Positions 36,237 through 44,801 of a DNA stretch of 64,000 nucleotides are shown here, piece by piece. The notes below the pieces were generated by a model, which did not search any database, was not told the DNA's origin, and was given only the letters and a program-made list of their open reading frames with translations. Position numbers and translations under genes: made by a program. The DNA comes from Yoonia sp. G8-12 (GTDB lineage: Bacteria > Pseudomonadota > Alphaproteobacteria > Rhodobacterales > Rhodobacteraceae), in contig NZ_CP151762.1 of NCBI RefSeq assembly GCF_038443675.1, positions 496,001-560,000 of the forward strand, in the 5' to 3' direction. Each line of letters begins with the position of its first letter. Within the stretch, counting starts at the first letter, position 1.

Positions 36237-36755
36237 CGCGTACACAAAGCGTACACAACCTGTGCATACATTTTTGCGTCGCTGATCCTTTTGGCCGCAC
36301 CCGCGCAGGCCGATATGGAAGTGGCGCGCGATCTGATGGAGGCGGGCGATTACAGCGAGGCCCGCGCGCTGTTCGAGGTTTACGCGCGCTCCGGCAACGC
36401 CGAGGCCGAAGAGCTGATCGGTGTGATGTACGCCCTTGGTCTTGGCGTCGCACGCGACGATGCGCGGGCGTTTGACTGGTATCTGCGGGCGTCGTTGAAA
36501 GGGCATCCTGGCGCACAATCCGGCTTGGGGTGGTACTACGAAGTGGGGCGGGGCATTCCCGCCCCTGATATGGTCAGAGCGTATCTTTGGTATGCTTTAT
36601 CGGCAATAGGTGGGGACCCTGACGCGCTGGATCTCGCTGGAATTGATCACGCCGCGCCTGACAGCAGACGAGCGCGCACAGGCAGAAGTGCTGATCGACG
36701 ATTATCGTGGCTGGATGTATCCGTTTCGCTAAGGCTGTCTATTTTGGTCATATAA
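36231..36755 (+). CDS. Sel1-repeat exported protein, frameshift near the end
   Basis: The start at MHRVHKAYTTC follows TAAGGA; a signal peptide ends near PAQA. Two or three Sel1-like repeats follow: ARDLMEAGDYSEARALFEV, AEELIGVMYALGLGVARDDARA and AQSGLGWYYEVGRGI, helical hairpins that bind other proteins in the periplasm. After GDPDALDLA the frame becomes unlikely. Removing one base near 36634 gives a Sel1-like ending (LELITPRLTADERAQAEVLI to WMYPFR) with stop at 36730-36732, which I take to be the true end (about 166 residues). Confidence 0.75.
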   Translation: MHRVHKAYTTCAYIFASLILLAAPAQADMEVARDLMEAGDYSEARALFEVYARSGNAEAEELIGVMYALGLGVARDDARAFDWYLRASLKGHPGAQSGLGWYYEVGRGIPAPDMVRAYLWYALSAIGGDPDALDLAGIDHAAPDSRRARTGRSADRRLSWLDVSVSLRLSILVI

Positions 36756-36756
36756 T
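36751..36756 (+). promoter_or_regulatory. possible -10 element ahead of the leader
   Basis: A perfect TATAAT stands between the Sel1 gene and the structured leader. No good -35 element is found at 16-18 bases, so activity is uncertain. Confidence 0.3.
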
Positions 36757-36789
36757 AAAGGGGGCTGACTGTAGGTTTCCGTGAAAAGA

Positions 36790-36945
36790 CCCTCAATTGG
36801 CGGTATATACCTTCGGTTTATTTGGGGGGATTAAACCTTTGCTCGATTGAGGTGCCTTGGTTTTTTGGGCCTACCTGACGTCACGAACCCGCCGCATTCG
36901 TGCGGTTTAAACGCGAAACCAAGGTACACAATTCCGTACCAAGGA
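36790..36945 (+). promoter_or_regulatory. structured leader upstream of the Ser-Pro-repeat gene
   Basis: Nested pairings are visible. CCTCAAT (36791-36797) pairs with ATTGAGG (36846-36852). CCTTGGTTT (36855-36863) pairs with AAACCAAGG (36916-36924), enclosing a TTCG-capped hairpin CCGCA-TTCG-TGCGG (36892-36905). A second CCAAGG (36939-36944) could compete for CCTTGG, and GGTAC/GTACC (36923-36940) forms a third, overlapping hairpin. Alternative pairing of this kind is what attenuators and riboswitch-like leaders do, though no known class is recognised. Confidence 0.5.
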
Positions 36946-36971
36946 AACCTAAAATAGAAAGATGGGATCCG

Positions 36972-37349
36972 ATGACAGATAAAAAGACAACTGCACTCTC
37001 TCGCCGTCACCTTTTGACACGTATCGGTGGCTTGGCCGCAGCAGCATATACGATACCTGCATTTACAACCATGTCGATGGCACACGCCTCTGATGGTGGG
37101 TCTGCCGCGTCTGCGAACAGCGCGCCTAGCCAGCAGAGCGAGCCAAGCCCGCAGAGTGCACCAAGCGCACAAAGCGCACCAAGTGACCCCAGTGGTCCAA
37201 GCAACCCGAGCTCACCAAGCAGCCCGAGCACGCCAAGCACTCCGAGTGTAGCAAGTGCGCCGAGCGGTCCGTCGGGTGCTGCCGATGCTGGTTCATGCGG
37301 CGAATCGGGCGGTACTTGGAATTGGTCAAATGGGACTTGTATGTCTTGA
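36972..37349 (+). CDS. Tat-exported Ser-Pro-repeat small protein
   Basis: I start at MTDKKTTALSRRHLLTRIGG (125 residues). The twin arginine in SRRHLL, a hydrophobic segment and a cleavage site near AHAS form a Tat signal peptide, so a folded or modified form is exported. Residues about 50-102 are a low-complexity array of Pro-Ser-x triplets (SAPSAQSAPSDPSGPSNP and on), with more than 20 serines. A conserved-looking end, GSCGESGGTWNWSNGTCMS, has two cysteines that may form a disulfide. The next gene encodes an HprK-like kinase fused to a peptide-binding PqqD domain, which makes this protein a plausible substrate. I do not recognise the family. Confidence 0.75.
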   Translation: MTDKKTTALSRRHLLTRIGGLAAAAYTIPAFTTMSMAHASDGGSAASANSAPSQQSEPSPQSAPSAQSAPSDPSGPSNPSSPSSPSTPSTPSVASAPSGPSGAADAGSCGESGGTWNWSNGTCMS

Positions 37350-37446
37350 TCGCGGGTTACGTTGTTTCGGGTCGGTGATCTGATGCTTTCGAACCGTTCA
37401 CTTGATGAACACTGTGACGTGGTCCCTTTGCGGGGGCTGCGTTCTT

Positions 37447-38699
37447 ATGGGTAAGACTTCGGACATTTGTTTGAACTTCGCAGGTTTGGACGCGCCCCTC
37501 AGGGTGGTGCAGCCCGATGTTGTCCGCCCTTTGCTTGATCCTGTAATGGGGGGTGGCCCTTTTCGGCGGTGTCTTGCGATGATCCACAGGCCAAGCCCGC
37601 GTTCGCCACCATCGGTCCGCATGATGCCAAGAAATGGCGTCTTGAAGCCCCGCTCGCGGCCAAGCCGGTGGCCGATCATAACCCAGTGAATGCGATCTGT
37701 GATCTTGTGGTTGAAATGTCGTGGGAACGCCTGCGCAGCCGTCCTGATCTTTTGTGTCTGCATGCCGCGGCACTGACATTCAATGACCGTTTGGTTATTT
37801 TTCCCAACGCCCGCCGCGCAGGCAAAAGCCTTTTGTCCGCGACGCTGGCACATGTGGGGCATAAGGTGTTCTCGGATGATTTCGTGCCGCTGGCGGTGGA
37901 CCCGCACAGTGGTGTGATCAGTGGCATGGCCAACGGGATCGCGCCGCGTTTGCGCATGCCTTTGCCGCAAAATATCTCGGCGTCGCTGGACCGTTGGATC
38001 ATGGACCGGATTGGGGTGCGCAATAAGCAATATGGCTATTTGACCGGCATTGATCTGCCCCGATCGGGTACCACCGCGCCGGTGGGCGCGATTGTGGTGT
38101 TGGAGGGTGATCCAACCATGACGGACCCTGCGTCGCTGAGCCCTGTTACGCGTGAGGAGGCGATGGCCGCTTTGGTGACGCAGAATTTTGGGCGGCAGGT
38201 GCATGCCGGGGCCATTTTGCGCGTCACCGATGCCCTGACCCGTGCGGTGCCGGTCCTGCGTTTGCGCTACAACAGGGTTGAGGAGGCGGCGGCGCTCTTG
38301 CATGAAACGCCGCTGTTGCGCGATTTGCCAGCGGCACGGATGACGGAGGCGGATCAGCCCGGAACCTTGCCGCTTGCGCTCTTGGATTTGCCCGCCGTGC
38401 AACGTGACGGGCCGGTCGATCTGGCGTGGAAATTTACCAAACTGCCCGATTATACCGAGTGCGAGACCGAGACCTCTCTCTATCTTGCCGATGGCGATGG
38501 GTTTGCGATCCATCGCTTGAACCCGGTGTCCACCGTGATCTGGAAACTACTGGATGAGGGATTGACCGGGATCGAGATGGTTGAGGTCATGCAAGAATTA
38601 TACGCGGATATCGCGGTGGATCGTCTGCGCGCGGATGTTGCGGGCGCATTGGAATTTTTGCAGCAAGAACGGCTGATTATACCCACCCCTGAACGCTGA
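37447..38699 (+). CDS. HprK-related serine kinase fused to PqqD (RRE) domain, frameshift near the start
   Basis: Two domains are seen. The first is HPr-kinase-like: HAAALTFNDRLVIFPNARRAGKSLLS has a phosphate-binding loop (NARRAGKS, 37806-37829, first Gly replaced by Asn) and FSDDFVPLAV has the conserved Asp pair. The last 75 residues are PqqD-like: HRLNPVSTVIWKLLDEGLTGIEM to FLQQERLI, a RiPP-recognition-type fold that binds leader peptides. The N-terminus (MGKTSDICLNFAGLDAPLRV) is in another frame; adding one G to the run at 37548-37553 joins them (about 417 residues). HprK-like kinases with separate PqqD proteins are known as the HPr-rel-A type, and HprK homologues phosphorylate serine in some lasso peptides. 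The fused form beside a Ser-rich exported protein suggests peptide phosphorylation; this is inference. Confidence 0.8.
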
Positions 38700-38747
38700 A
38701 AACGGTGGTCCCGATGACGTGGTAAAGGGGCGGCAGATCGCTGATAT

Positions 38748-38778
38748 GAAAAAGGCCGCCCCGAAGAGCGGCCTTTTG
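38748..38778. terminator. bidirectional Rho-independent terminator
   Basis: AAAAAGGCCGC and GCGGCCTTTT pair with an eight-base loop, between the convergent HprK-PqqD and TRAP operons. Confidence 0.88.
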
Positions 38779-38796
38779 TCGTTCTAGACGCAACCC

Positions 38797-39852
38797 TTAG
38801 TTCAGGTCGCTGGCATAGTCTGCGGCCAGTTCGGCCTCGACCTCGGCTGTGGCCGCGATCAATGCGTCGAGCATTTCGCCGCCGCCGTCCACGTTTTCGC
38901 GGAACCATGCGTTAACCGGTGCTGCGGCTTCTGCGAATGCGGCTTTCTCTTCAGGGCTTGGCACATAGATGTCGCCGCCACCTGCAACGAAGGCCTCATA
39001 GGCTTCGATCGACTTGCGCTTGGGTGATGCGAAAGTCGCCTGTTGCAGCGCAGAGAAACCATCGACGACAACGCGGCGCAGGTCTTCTGGCATCGCCATG
39101 AAGTTGTCGTTGTTCATCCACCACAGGGCACCCATGTAGGAATGGCCGTCCAGTGTCAGGTATTGCAGGCCTGCATCGGGGAACTTCATGCCCATGATGT
39201 CCGTGATACCGTTTGCGGTGCCTTCAACAACGCCGGTTTGCAGCGATGTGAACAGCTCCGGCCACGGGATCGGTGTCGCAGAGGCGCCCATTGCTTCGAC
39301 CAGCTGCACTGGAAGGTCGGCCACAACCGTCCGCAGTTTCAGGCCATTCATGTCGTCCGGGCCGGTCACGCGGCGTTCGGTATTGGCAAAGTTGCGCCAG
39401 CCGCCGGTGTTGCCGATGGTCATCAGACGCACGGTGTTGCCGCTGTCCTCAAGTGCTTTGTCGCGCAGGGTGCGGACGAAATCGCCAGACAGCACAGCCT
39501 CGGCCACGCGGTCCGATGACATCAGGTAGGGCAGGTCAAGCACCTGAACGTAGGGGAAGATGCCTGCGGCACCACCCGATGTGGAGATGTAGACGTCGAT
39601 GGAGCCTTCAGAGACACCTTCAAGGCATTCCGCACCGGTTGCGCAAAGCTGTGTGCCGATAAAAAGCTCAACCGCGATACGCCCGTTCGAGGCTGCTTCG
39701 ACGTAGTTTTTGAACACGACCAGACCGTCGTAGTCTTCGTCGTTTTCGTTGGAGTTGGCCGTGGCGCGGATTGTGAAATCCTGCGCCCAAGCTGCCAGCG
39801 GTGTCGCCAGCAGTGCAGCGGTGGCTGCGATTTTTGTGAATTGTTTCAGCAT
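38797..39852 (-). CDS. TRAP transporter substrate-binding protein (DctP family)
   Basis: I start at MLKQFTKIAATAALLATP (351 residues), preceded by GGGAGAG; a Sec signal peptide ends at AWAQ. DctP-fold features include FIGTQLCATGAECLEGVSEG, a ligand-binding Arg region in GLKLRTVVADLPVQLVEAMG, and PIPWPELFTSLQTGVVEG. It captures a small organic acid in the periplasm. The three TRAP genes run dctQ, dctM, dctP after the enzyme genes, so the ligand is probably the substrate of those enzymes. Confidence 0.93.
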   Translation of the reverse strand: MLKQFTKIAATAALLATPLAAWAQDFTIRATANSNENDEDYDGLVVFKNYVEAASNGRIAVELFIGTQLCATGAECLEGVSEGSIDVYISTSGGAAGIFPYVQVLDLPYLMSSDRVAEAVLSGDFVRTLRDKALEDSGNTVRLMTIGNTGGWRNFANTERRVTGPDDMNGLKLRTVVADLPVQLVEAMGASATPIPWPELFTSLQTGVVEGTANGITDIMGMKFPDAGLQYLTLDGHSYMGALWWMNNDNFMAMPEDLRRVVVDGFSALQQATFASPKRKSIEAYEAFVAGGGDIYVPSPEEKAAFAEAAAPVNAWFRENVDGGGEMLDALIAATAEVEAELAADYASDLN

Positions 39853-39874
39853 TATTCTCTCCCTATTGATGCTG

Positions 39875-41446
39875 TTAGTTGATGCCCGGTGGCGGGCTAA
39901 TGCAAGCGCTAAACCCGACCTCTGGGCCGCAGCCCAAGAAGCCAGCAAGGTATGGCACTGTCATGGAAATGGCGGGGATATAGGTGATCAGGAAGATCAC
40001 GAGGATTTCCACCGCGAGGAATGGCAGGATGGCTTTGGCGATTGTTTCCACCCGTTCGCCTGACACCGTACTGGCCACGAAGAGGACAAGCCCCATGGGG
40101 GGTGTTGCCAGCCCCACGGTCAGGTTCACGCTCATGATGATCGCGAAGTGCACAGGGTGCACGCCAAGATCGACAAAGATCGGACCCAAGATGGGGCCGA
40201 GGATGATGATCGCGGGGCCTGCATCAAGAAACATGCCGACGATGAACAGCAGGATGTTGATGAGAAACAAGAGCATCAGCGGGTTTTCGGACAGCGACAG
40301 GATATAATCGCTGAGGATCTGTGGCGCGTATGACAGGGATACGACGGTTTTGAACGCCACAGCCGCGCCCACCAGCAACAGCACCGCAGAGGTGGCAAGT
40401 GCTGAACGCGTCAGGACCTCGCCCAGATCACGCAGCTTCATCGACCGCAGCACAAAGAAGCTGACAATCAGCGCATAAGCGACGGCGACGGCCGAGGCCT
40501 CGGTCGGGGTGAAGACGCCCACAAGGATGCCGCCCAAGATGATGATCGGGGTTTGCAGGGGGGCGATGGCCTTTTTGCAAACCATGCGGAAATCATGGGT
40601 CACGCGTTTGCGGTACCCCATCAGCATGAAATGGGCGGCAATCAGAAGTGCGCCAAAGACGACCCAGAGGTTAAGGCTATGCACCTTGTCGCCCGCCTCA
40701 TTGATCGCAGACAGACCGACGATGCCCGACAGCCCCGCATAAAGCGCCATCAATAGGCCCGCCAGATTGATGCGGACCAAGGCAAAGCTGACCCAATACT
40801 CTACCGGTGTGATCGTCTGGTTCTTGGTGACGATCCGTTCTGCCTTGGGCAGGTCATAGCGGTCGGCCATCAGCCGGACCATCACCATCAGGCCCACGCC
40901 CACCATGATGCCCGGCACGATGCCCGCAAGAAACAGCGACGCAACGCTTTCGCCCATCACATAGGCGTAGATAATCATGATGCCCGAGGGCGGGATGATT
41001 GGCCCGATGACCGAGGATGCGGCCGTAATGGCGGCGGCGAATTTACGGGTGTAGCCGTTTTTCTCCATCGCGGGGATCATGGTGGATCCGATGGCAGAGG
41101 TGTCAGCCACGGCAGAGCCGGAGAGTCCTGCAAAGAGCATGGATGACAGGATGTTCACATGCGCCAGACCGCCGCGCAAATGCCCCATGAAGGCTTGCGC
41201 AAATTCAACCAGCCGCAGGGTGATGCCGCCCCGGTTCATGATCTCGCCTGCGAGCATGAAGAACGGCAGCGCCATCAGAGGAAAGCTGTCCATGCCGTTG
41301 TAAAGGTTGCGATAAAGCCCTGCGACCACATTGCGGTTGTCGCCTTCGAGCATGATCAGCGCGAAGGGGGATGCCAGCAGTGCAAAGACCACCGGCAGGC
41401 CGATAATGATCAGGATAAGGAAAAGGGGAAGAAACCATAAAAGCAT
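39875..41446 (-). CDS. TRAP transporter large permease (DctM family)
   Basis: The protein has 523 residues and about 13 membrane segments; it carries sodium-coupled transport together with the small subunit. Family motifs include PLMALPFFMLAGEIMNRGGI, LLFAGLSGSAVADTSA-like SMLFAGLSGSAVADTSAIGS, and IGPIIPPSGIMIIYA, plus a repeat of the fold near NLTVGLATPPMGLVLF. Slightly longer than the usual 430 residues because of an insertion around residues 210-300 (NQTITPVEYWVSFALVRINL), a known variant. Overlaps the dctQ stop by one base. Confidence 0.94.
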   Translation of the reverse strand: MLLWFLPLFLILIIIGLPVVFALLASPFALIMLEGDNRNVVAGLYRNLYNGMDSFPLMALPFFMLAGEIMNRGGITLRLVEFAQAFMGHLRGGLAHVNILSSMLFAGLSGSAVADTSAIGSTMIPAMEKNGYTRKFAAAITAASSVIGPIIPPSGIMIIYAYVMGESVASLFLAGIVPGIMVGVGLMVMVRLMADRYDLPKAERIVTKNQTITPVEYWVSFALVRINLAGLLMALYAGLSGIVGLSAINEAGDKVHSLNLWVVFGALLIAAHFMLMGYRKRVTHDFRMVCKKAIAPLQTPIIILGGILVGVFTPTEASAVAVAYALIVSFFVLRSMKLRDLGEVLTRSALATSAVLLLVGAAVAFKTVVSLSYAPQILSDYILSLSENPLMLLFLINILLFIVGMFLDAGPAIIILGPILGPIFVDLGVHPVHFAIIMSVNLTVGLATPPMGLVLFVASTVSGERVETIAKAILPFLAVEILVIFLITYIPAISMTVPYLAGFLGCGPEVGFSACISPPPGIN

Positions 41447-42042
41447 CAGTCGGCCCCTTGAAAGTCATCCGAGCTCAGCGGCGTCAGGCGGTCGCCCTGG
41501 CCCATAAGCTTGATGATTTGACGGATGATCAGTTCCAGATTGACGAGGATCAGAAGGTTCACACCGACCCAGAGCGACGCGTACTGAAAGTTGTTCTGGA
41601 ACTTGGCACCGCATTTGCCGAATTCGAGCCCGAAAGGCCAGCGCAGGGACGACGAACACCCACGCCCCGAAAGGGTTTGTACATGGTTGTTGAGGCCGCG
41701 TTCCCAAGCGATGACAAGCACCCAGAGCGCGATGCCCAAAATCAGCAAGGTCAGCAGGCCGGACACGACACGGGGCAGGGCGCGTTCCAGCATGTCGATG
41801 GATACAAAGCCACCCATCCGGAAGGCCAGCGGTGCCATCAGCCCCGTCATCCAGAGCATCCCGAACCGCGCGCCTTCTTCGGTCCAGTTGGGGGCGTCTG
41901 ATAGCACATAGCGGAAGAACACCTGCCCCAAGATGAGGACGACCATAATGGCGAGTGCAATCACCGCGATCACCTTGCCAATGGCAAGGACCACGGTGTT
42001 AAACCGTTCGAGCGGCCATAAAAGGCCAAACAGGACCGACAT
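41446..42042 (-). CDS. TRAP transporter small permease (DctQ family)
   Basis: The 198-residue protein has four membrane helices and the family segment FFRYVLSDAPNWTEEGARFG followed by GALLAPLAFRMGGFVSID-type residues (here LMAPLAFRMGGFVSIDML). It stabilises and assists the large subunit. A loop of about 30 residues with three cysteines or so (GRGCSSSLRWPFGLEFGKCG) is longer than usual. Confidence 0.92.
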   Translation of the reverse strand: MSVLFGLLWPLERFNTVVLAIGKVIAVIALAIMVVLILGQVFFRYVLSDAPNWTEEGARFGMLWMTGLMAPLAFRMGGFVSIDMLERALPRVVSGLLTLLILGIALWVLVIAWERGLNNHVQTLSGRGCSSSLRWPFGLEFGKCGAKFQNNFQYASLWVGVNLLILVNLELIIRQIIKLMGQGDRLTPLSSDDFQGAD

Positions 42043-42086
42043 CGGCTCCTCCCCTGTTTATGTGCGGGCTTTTGCCCTTTGTTTTT

Positions 42087-42132
42087 GGGGGCGTTGCCCC
42101 CGCCGCTTTGCGGCCCCCCAGAGTTTTTCTGG
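42087..42132. repeat. cluster of three hairpins between flavin reductase and dctQ
   Basis: GGGGGC-GTT-GCCCCC, GCCGC-TTT-GCGGC and CCAGA-GTTTT-TCTGG lie in a row. None is followed by a T tract in the operon direction, so this is a REP-like element or an mRNA processing/stability site rather than a terminator. Confidence 0.65.
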
Positions 42133-42146
42133 CAAGATGATAAGCG

Positions 42147-42650
42147 TTAGGTTGCGGTAAACTCTCCGTAGTTGCCCGCGTGAAAGACGAGCGGATCGCC
42201 GCCACGGTGATGTGCCTTGGTGACGCGGCCCACGACGATCACATGGTCGCCTGCGTCGTGGCTGGCCTCTAAGTTGCACTCGAATGTCGCAAGCGCCCCT
42301 TCGATGATCGGCATGCCGCAGTGCGAAAGATGCGTGGGCACGTCCTTGATCGCGGTTTTGGACTTGATAATGGCCGCGCAGATATCGCGTTGGTCAGCGG
42401 CAAGAACGTGCACCGCAAAGCGCCGCGAGCCTGCGAAATGTTCGAACCGTTTGGATGATTTGGCAGGCGACCAAAGCACCAAAGGCGGATCAAGCGATAC
42501 GCTGGCAAAGCTGTTTGCCACGATGGCGACCGGCCCTTCGCTGCTATCGGTGGTCACCACGGTCACGCCGGTGACGAAGGTGCCCAAGGCGCCGCGAAAG
42601 CTGTCGCTGTCTGTGCTGGGGTCGAATGTGGCGATCGTGCCTGCGTCCAT
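42147..42650 (-). CDS. flavin reductase family protein
   Basis: I start at MDAGTIATFDPS (167 residues), whose ATG overlaps the aldo/keto reductase stop (TAATG). The FMN-binding flavin reductase domain is clear: RGALGTFVTGVTVVTT, ANSFASVSLDPPLVLWSP, FAVHVLAADQ and a final GDPLVFHAGNYGEF. It supplies reduced flavin to a two-component monooxygenase; the flavin monooxygenase two genes upstream is the obvious partner. Confidence 0.93.
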   Translation of the reverse strand: MDAGTIATFDPSTDSDSFRGALGTFVTGVTVVTTDSSEGPVAIVANSFASVSLDPPLVLWSPAKSSKRFEHFAGSRRFAVHVLAADQRDICAAIIKSKTAIKDVPTHLSHCGMPIIEGALATFECNLEASHDAGDHVIVVGRVTKAHHRGGDPLVFHAGNYGEFTAT

Positions 42651-43540
42651 TATGGTACCTCTGTGCCGAGTGCGGCTGTGTAAAGTGCGAACCATGTTTC
42701 ACGGTCCATGTTCACTTTCAAAGCGTCTGAGAGTGATTTGATACGATTGATATTATTCGTGCCCATGACCGGCATGATGTTTGCCGGATGTGCCAGTAAC
42801 CATGCCACTGCGACGGCGGCATTGTCTACGCCATTCTCCGACGCCACTTTGGCCAGCGCGTCTTGGGCCGCCCCCGTGCCGGTCATCAGGCTGCCGCCGC
42901 CCAAGGGCGACCAGGCCATGATGGGCACATTGCGTTCTTGCAGGTAGGCCACATCGCCATTGGTGAAACCTGCGTGGGCGGTCAGTGACAGCTCGATCTG
43001 GTTGGTGATCAGCGGCGTTTTCATCGCCGATTGCAGCAAGGTCCAGTCATGCAGTTTGAAGTTGGACACACCGACAGAGCGAACCTTGCCGGAGGCCACG
43101 ACTTCGTCCAGCGCCGCACCCGTTTCATGGTGGTCCATCATCGGGTCAGGGCGGTGGATCAGCAGCGTGTCGATTTTATCGATGTTCATCAGGCGCAGCG
43201 AATGATCGACGGATGCAAGGATATGCGCACGGCTGGTGTCGTAGTATTTCACTGGTGCATCAGCGTAGCGCCCCGCAGGCGCCACGATGTCGCATTTGGT
43301 GACGATCTCGATCTGGTCTTTCAGGGCAGGGGCGGCTTTGAGAGCATTGCCCAGCACCTCTTCGGCCTCATAGCCGCCGTAAATGTCGGCCTGATCCATC
43401 GTGGTGATGCCTTGCGCGAGGCAGGCTTCGATTTTGGCCTGGACGTGGGCGACCGAGGTGTCGCTATCGTCGCTCAGGCGCCACATGCCATAGACGATGC
43501 GGCTGAAAGAAAGGTCGTTGGTAATCTTGATCCGGTTCAT
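42650..43540 (-). CDS. aldo/keto reductase
   Basis: I start at MNRIKITNDLSFSRIVYGMW (296 residues), 1 base overlapping the upstream stop; the in-frame extension of 87 residues is not family-like. The catalytic tetrad is visible: Asp and Tyr in DQADIYGGYEAE, Lys in IVTKCDI and His in LLIHRPDP. GVSNFKLHDW and IMPVMGTNNINRI complete the NADP-dependent TIM-barrel family, of the E. coli YdhF type. It probably reduces an aldehyde or ketone formed by the monooxygenase. Confidence 0.93.
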   Translation of the reverse strand: MNRIKITNDLSFSRIVYGMWRLSDDSDTSVAHVQAKIEACLAQGITTMDQADIYGGYEAEEVLGNALKAAPALKDQIEIVTKCDIVAPAGRYADAPVKYYDTSRAHILASVDHSLRLMNIDKIDTLLIHRPDPMMDHHETGAALDEVVASGKVRSVGVSNFKLHDWTLLQSAMKTPLITNQIELSLTAHAGFTNGDVAYLQERNVPIMAWSPLGGGSLMTGTGAAQDALAKVASENGVDNAAVAVAWLLAHPANIMPVMGTNNINRIKSLSDALKVNMDRETWFALYTAALGTEVP

Positions 43541-44697
43541 TAGCGGCGTGGTCCTGTGCCCAATGGGGTCGCTGGTGTTTCGGAAGGCACACGCCCGTAT
43601 TCGTGGGGCAGTGAGCAGGTTTTCAGGTGCGGCATGACGCGTGCGCCAAAGTGTTCGGCCTCGTCGATGTGCGGATAGCCCGAGAAGATGAAAGCACGGA
43701 TGCCCATCTTTTGATAGGCCTCGATTTTCGACATGACCTGATCGGTGGATCCGACAAGAGCGGCCCCGCAGCCAGAGCGCGCACGGCCAACGCCGGTCCA
43801 CAGACCGGGTTCGACATAGCCGAATTTATCGGCCAGTTCGCGGGCTTTGGCCTGATGTGCGACGCCCAGTGAAATGCTGTCATGGGCGCGGTCACGGATC
43901 AGTTTGCCGTATTCATCGTCAAGCTTGGACGCGATGTAGTCGGCGTATTCTTTGGCTTCCGCTTCGGTGTCGCGCACGATCATGTGGACGCGCAGGCCGT
44001 AGTCGAGTGTGCGCCCGTGCGCCTCGGCGCGGGCATGCACGTCTTTCATGCGTTGTTCCAACTGGTCCGTTGTTTCGGGCCACATCAGGTAGACGTCGCA
44101 TTGCGCGCCGCACAGTTCGAGTGCGGCTGGCGAGTAGCCGCCGAAATAGAGCAGTGGACCGCCGTTCTGTTGGTAGGGGCGGGCCGGATCGGTTGTCAGT
44201 TTCGAGATTTGATAGATATCGCCGTCATAGCTGACTTCATCCTGCGTCCAGCATTTGCGCAGGATTTCAACCACCTCGTGGCTGCGTTTATAGCGGTAGG
44301 CGCTTTCCGCAACTTCACCGGGGAAGTCCGAGCTGATGACGTTAAGCGTGAGGCGACCCTTGAGCATGTGGTCAAGCGTTGCGATGGTGCGCGCCAGCAT
44401 GATTGGCTGCACCTCACCACAGCGGATGGCGGCAAGGAAATTGATCTTTTCCGTCAGCGGGGCCATGCCTGCGACGAAAGACAGGGTGTCTTGGCCGACC
44501 TGATAGGAGGACGGGGCGAGGATGTTGCGAAAGCCCTGTTTTTCGGCCGTCAGGGCAATGTCACGGCAGTGTTCCCAAGAAGAGCGCAGATCGTCGTCAG
44601 GGACGCCAAGGAACTGATAGTCGTCTGAACATAGCGCGGAAAACCATGACACTTCTGCCGCGTCGAGATCGGCGCTGGTGACCGGAACGATGGTCAT
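43540..44697 (-). CDS. SsuD-like LLM-class flavin-dependent monooxygenase
   Basis: The 385-residue protein is of the bacterial luciferase-like class closest to alkanesulfonate monooxygenase: HCRDIALTAEKQGFRNILAP, INFLAAIRCGEVQPIMLART, GRLTLNVISSDFPGE with the phosphate site of FMN, and LLYFGGYSPAALELC. It needs reduced FMN from the flavin reductase in the same operon and oxygen. The substrate is unknown, sulfonates or other C-S or C-N compounds are possible. First gene of the leftward operon and divergent from the GntR regulator. Confidence 0.92.
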   Translation of the reverse strand: MTIVPVTSADLDAAEVSWFSALCSDDYQFLGVPDDDLRSSWEHCRDIALTAEKQGFRNILAPSSYQVGQDTLSFVAGMAPLTEKINFLAAIRCGEVQPIMLARTIATLDHMLKGRLTLNVISSDFPGEVAESAYRYKRSHEVVEILRKCWTQDEVSYDGDIYQISKLTTDPARPYQQNGGPLLYFGGYSPAALELCGAQCDVYLMWPETTDQLEQRMKDVHARAEAHGRTLDYGLRVHMIVRDTEAEAKEYADYIASKLDDEYGKLIRDRAHDSISLGVAHQAKARELADKFGYVEPGLWTGVGRARSGCGAALVGSTDQVMSKIEAYQKMGIRAFIFSGYPHIDEAEHFGARVMPHLKTCSLPHEYGRVPSETPATPLGTGPRR

Positions 44698-44723
44698 TGA
44701 TTCTCCTCCCCAGAAGTATGTCT

Positions 44724-44756
44724 TTGCACTTGCCTAGCATGCAAATATCTGTGCAA
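44724..44756. promoter_or_regulatory. candidate GntR operator in the divergent region
   Basis: TTGCA (44724) and TGCAA (44740) form an inverted repeat, and a second TGCAA (44752) lies 12 bases further. They lie between the monooxygenase start and the GntR start, upstream of an A/T-rich TAGTATATCAATT region. Assignment by position only. Confidence 0.4.
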
Positions 44757-44801
44757 CAATAGTATATCAATTTTCATGTGCAGGCTCGGGGAGGTGCCGC
44801 C

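Noticed and set aside
42087..42132. Terminator between flavin reductase and the TRAP genes
   Set aside because: Stable hairpins but no T tract in the direction of transcription; I treat it as a REP-like element.
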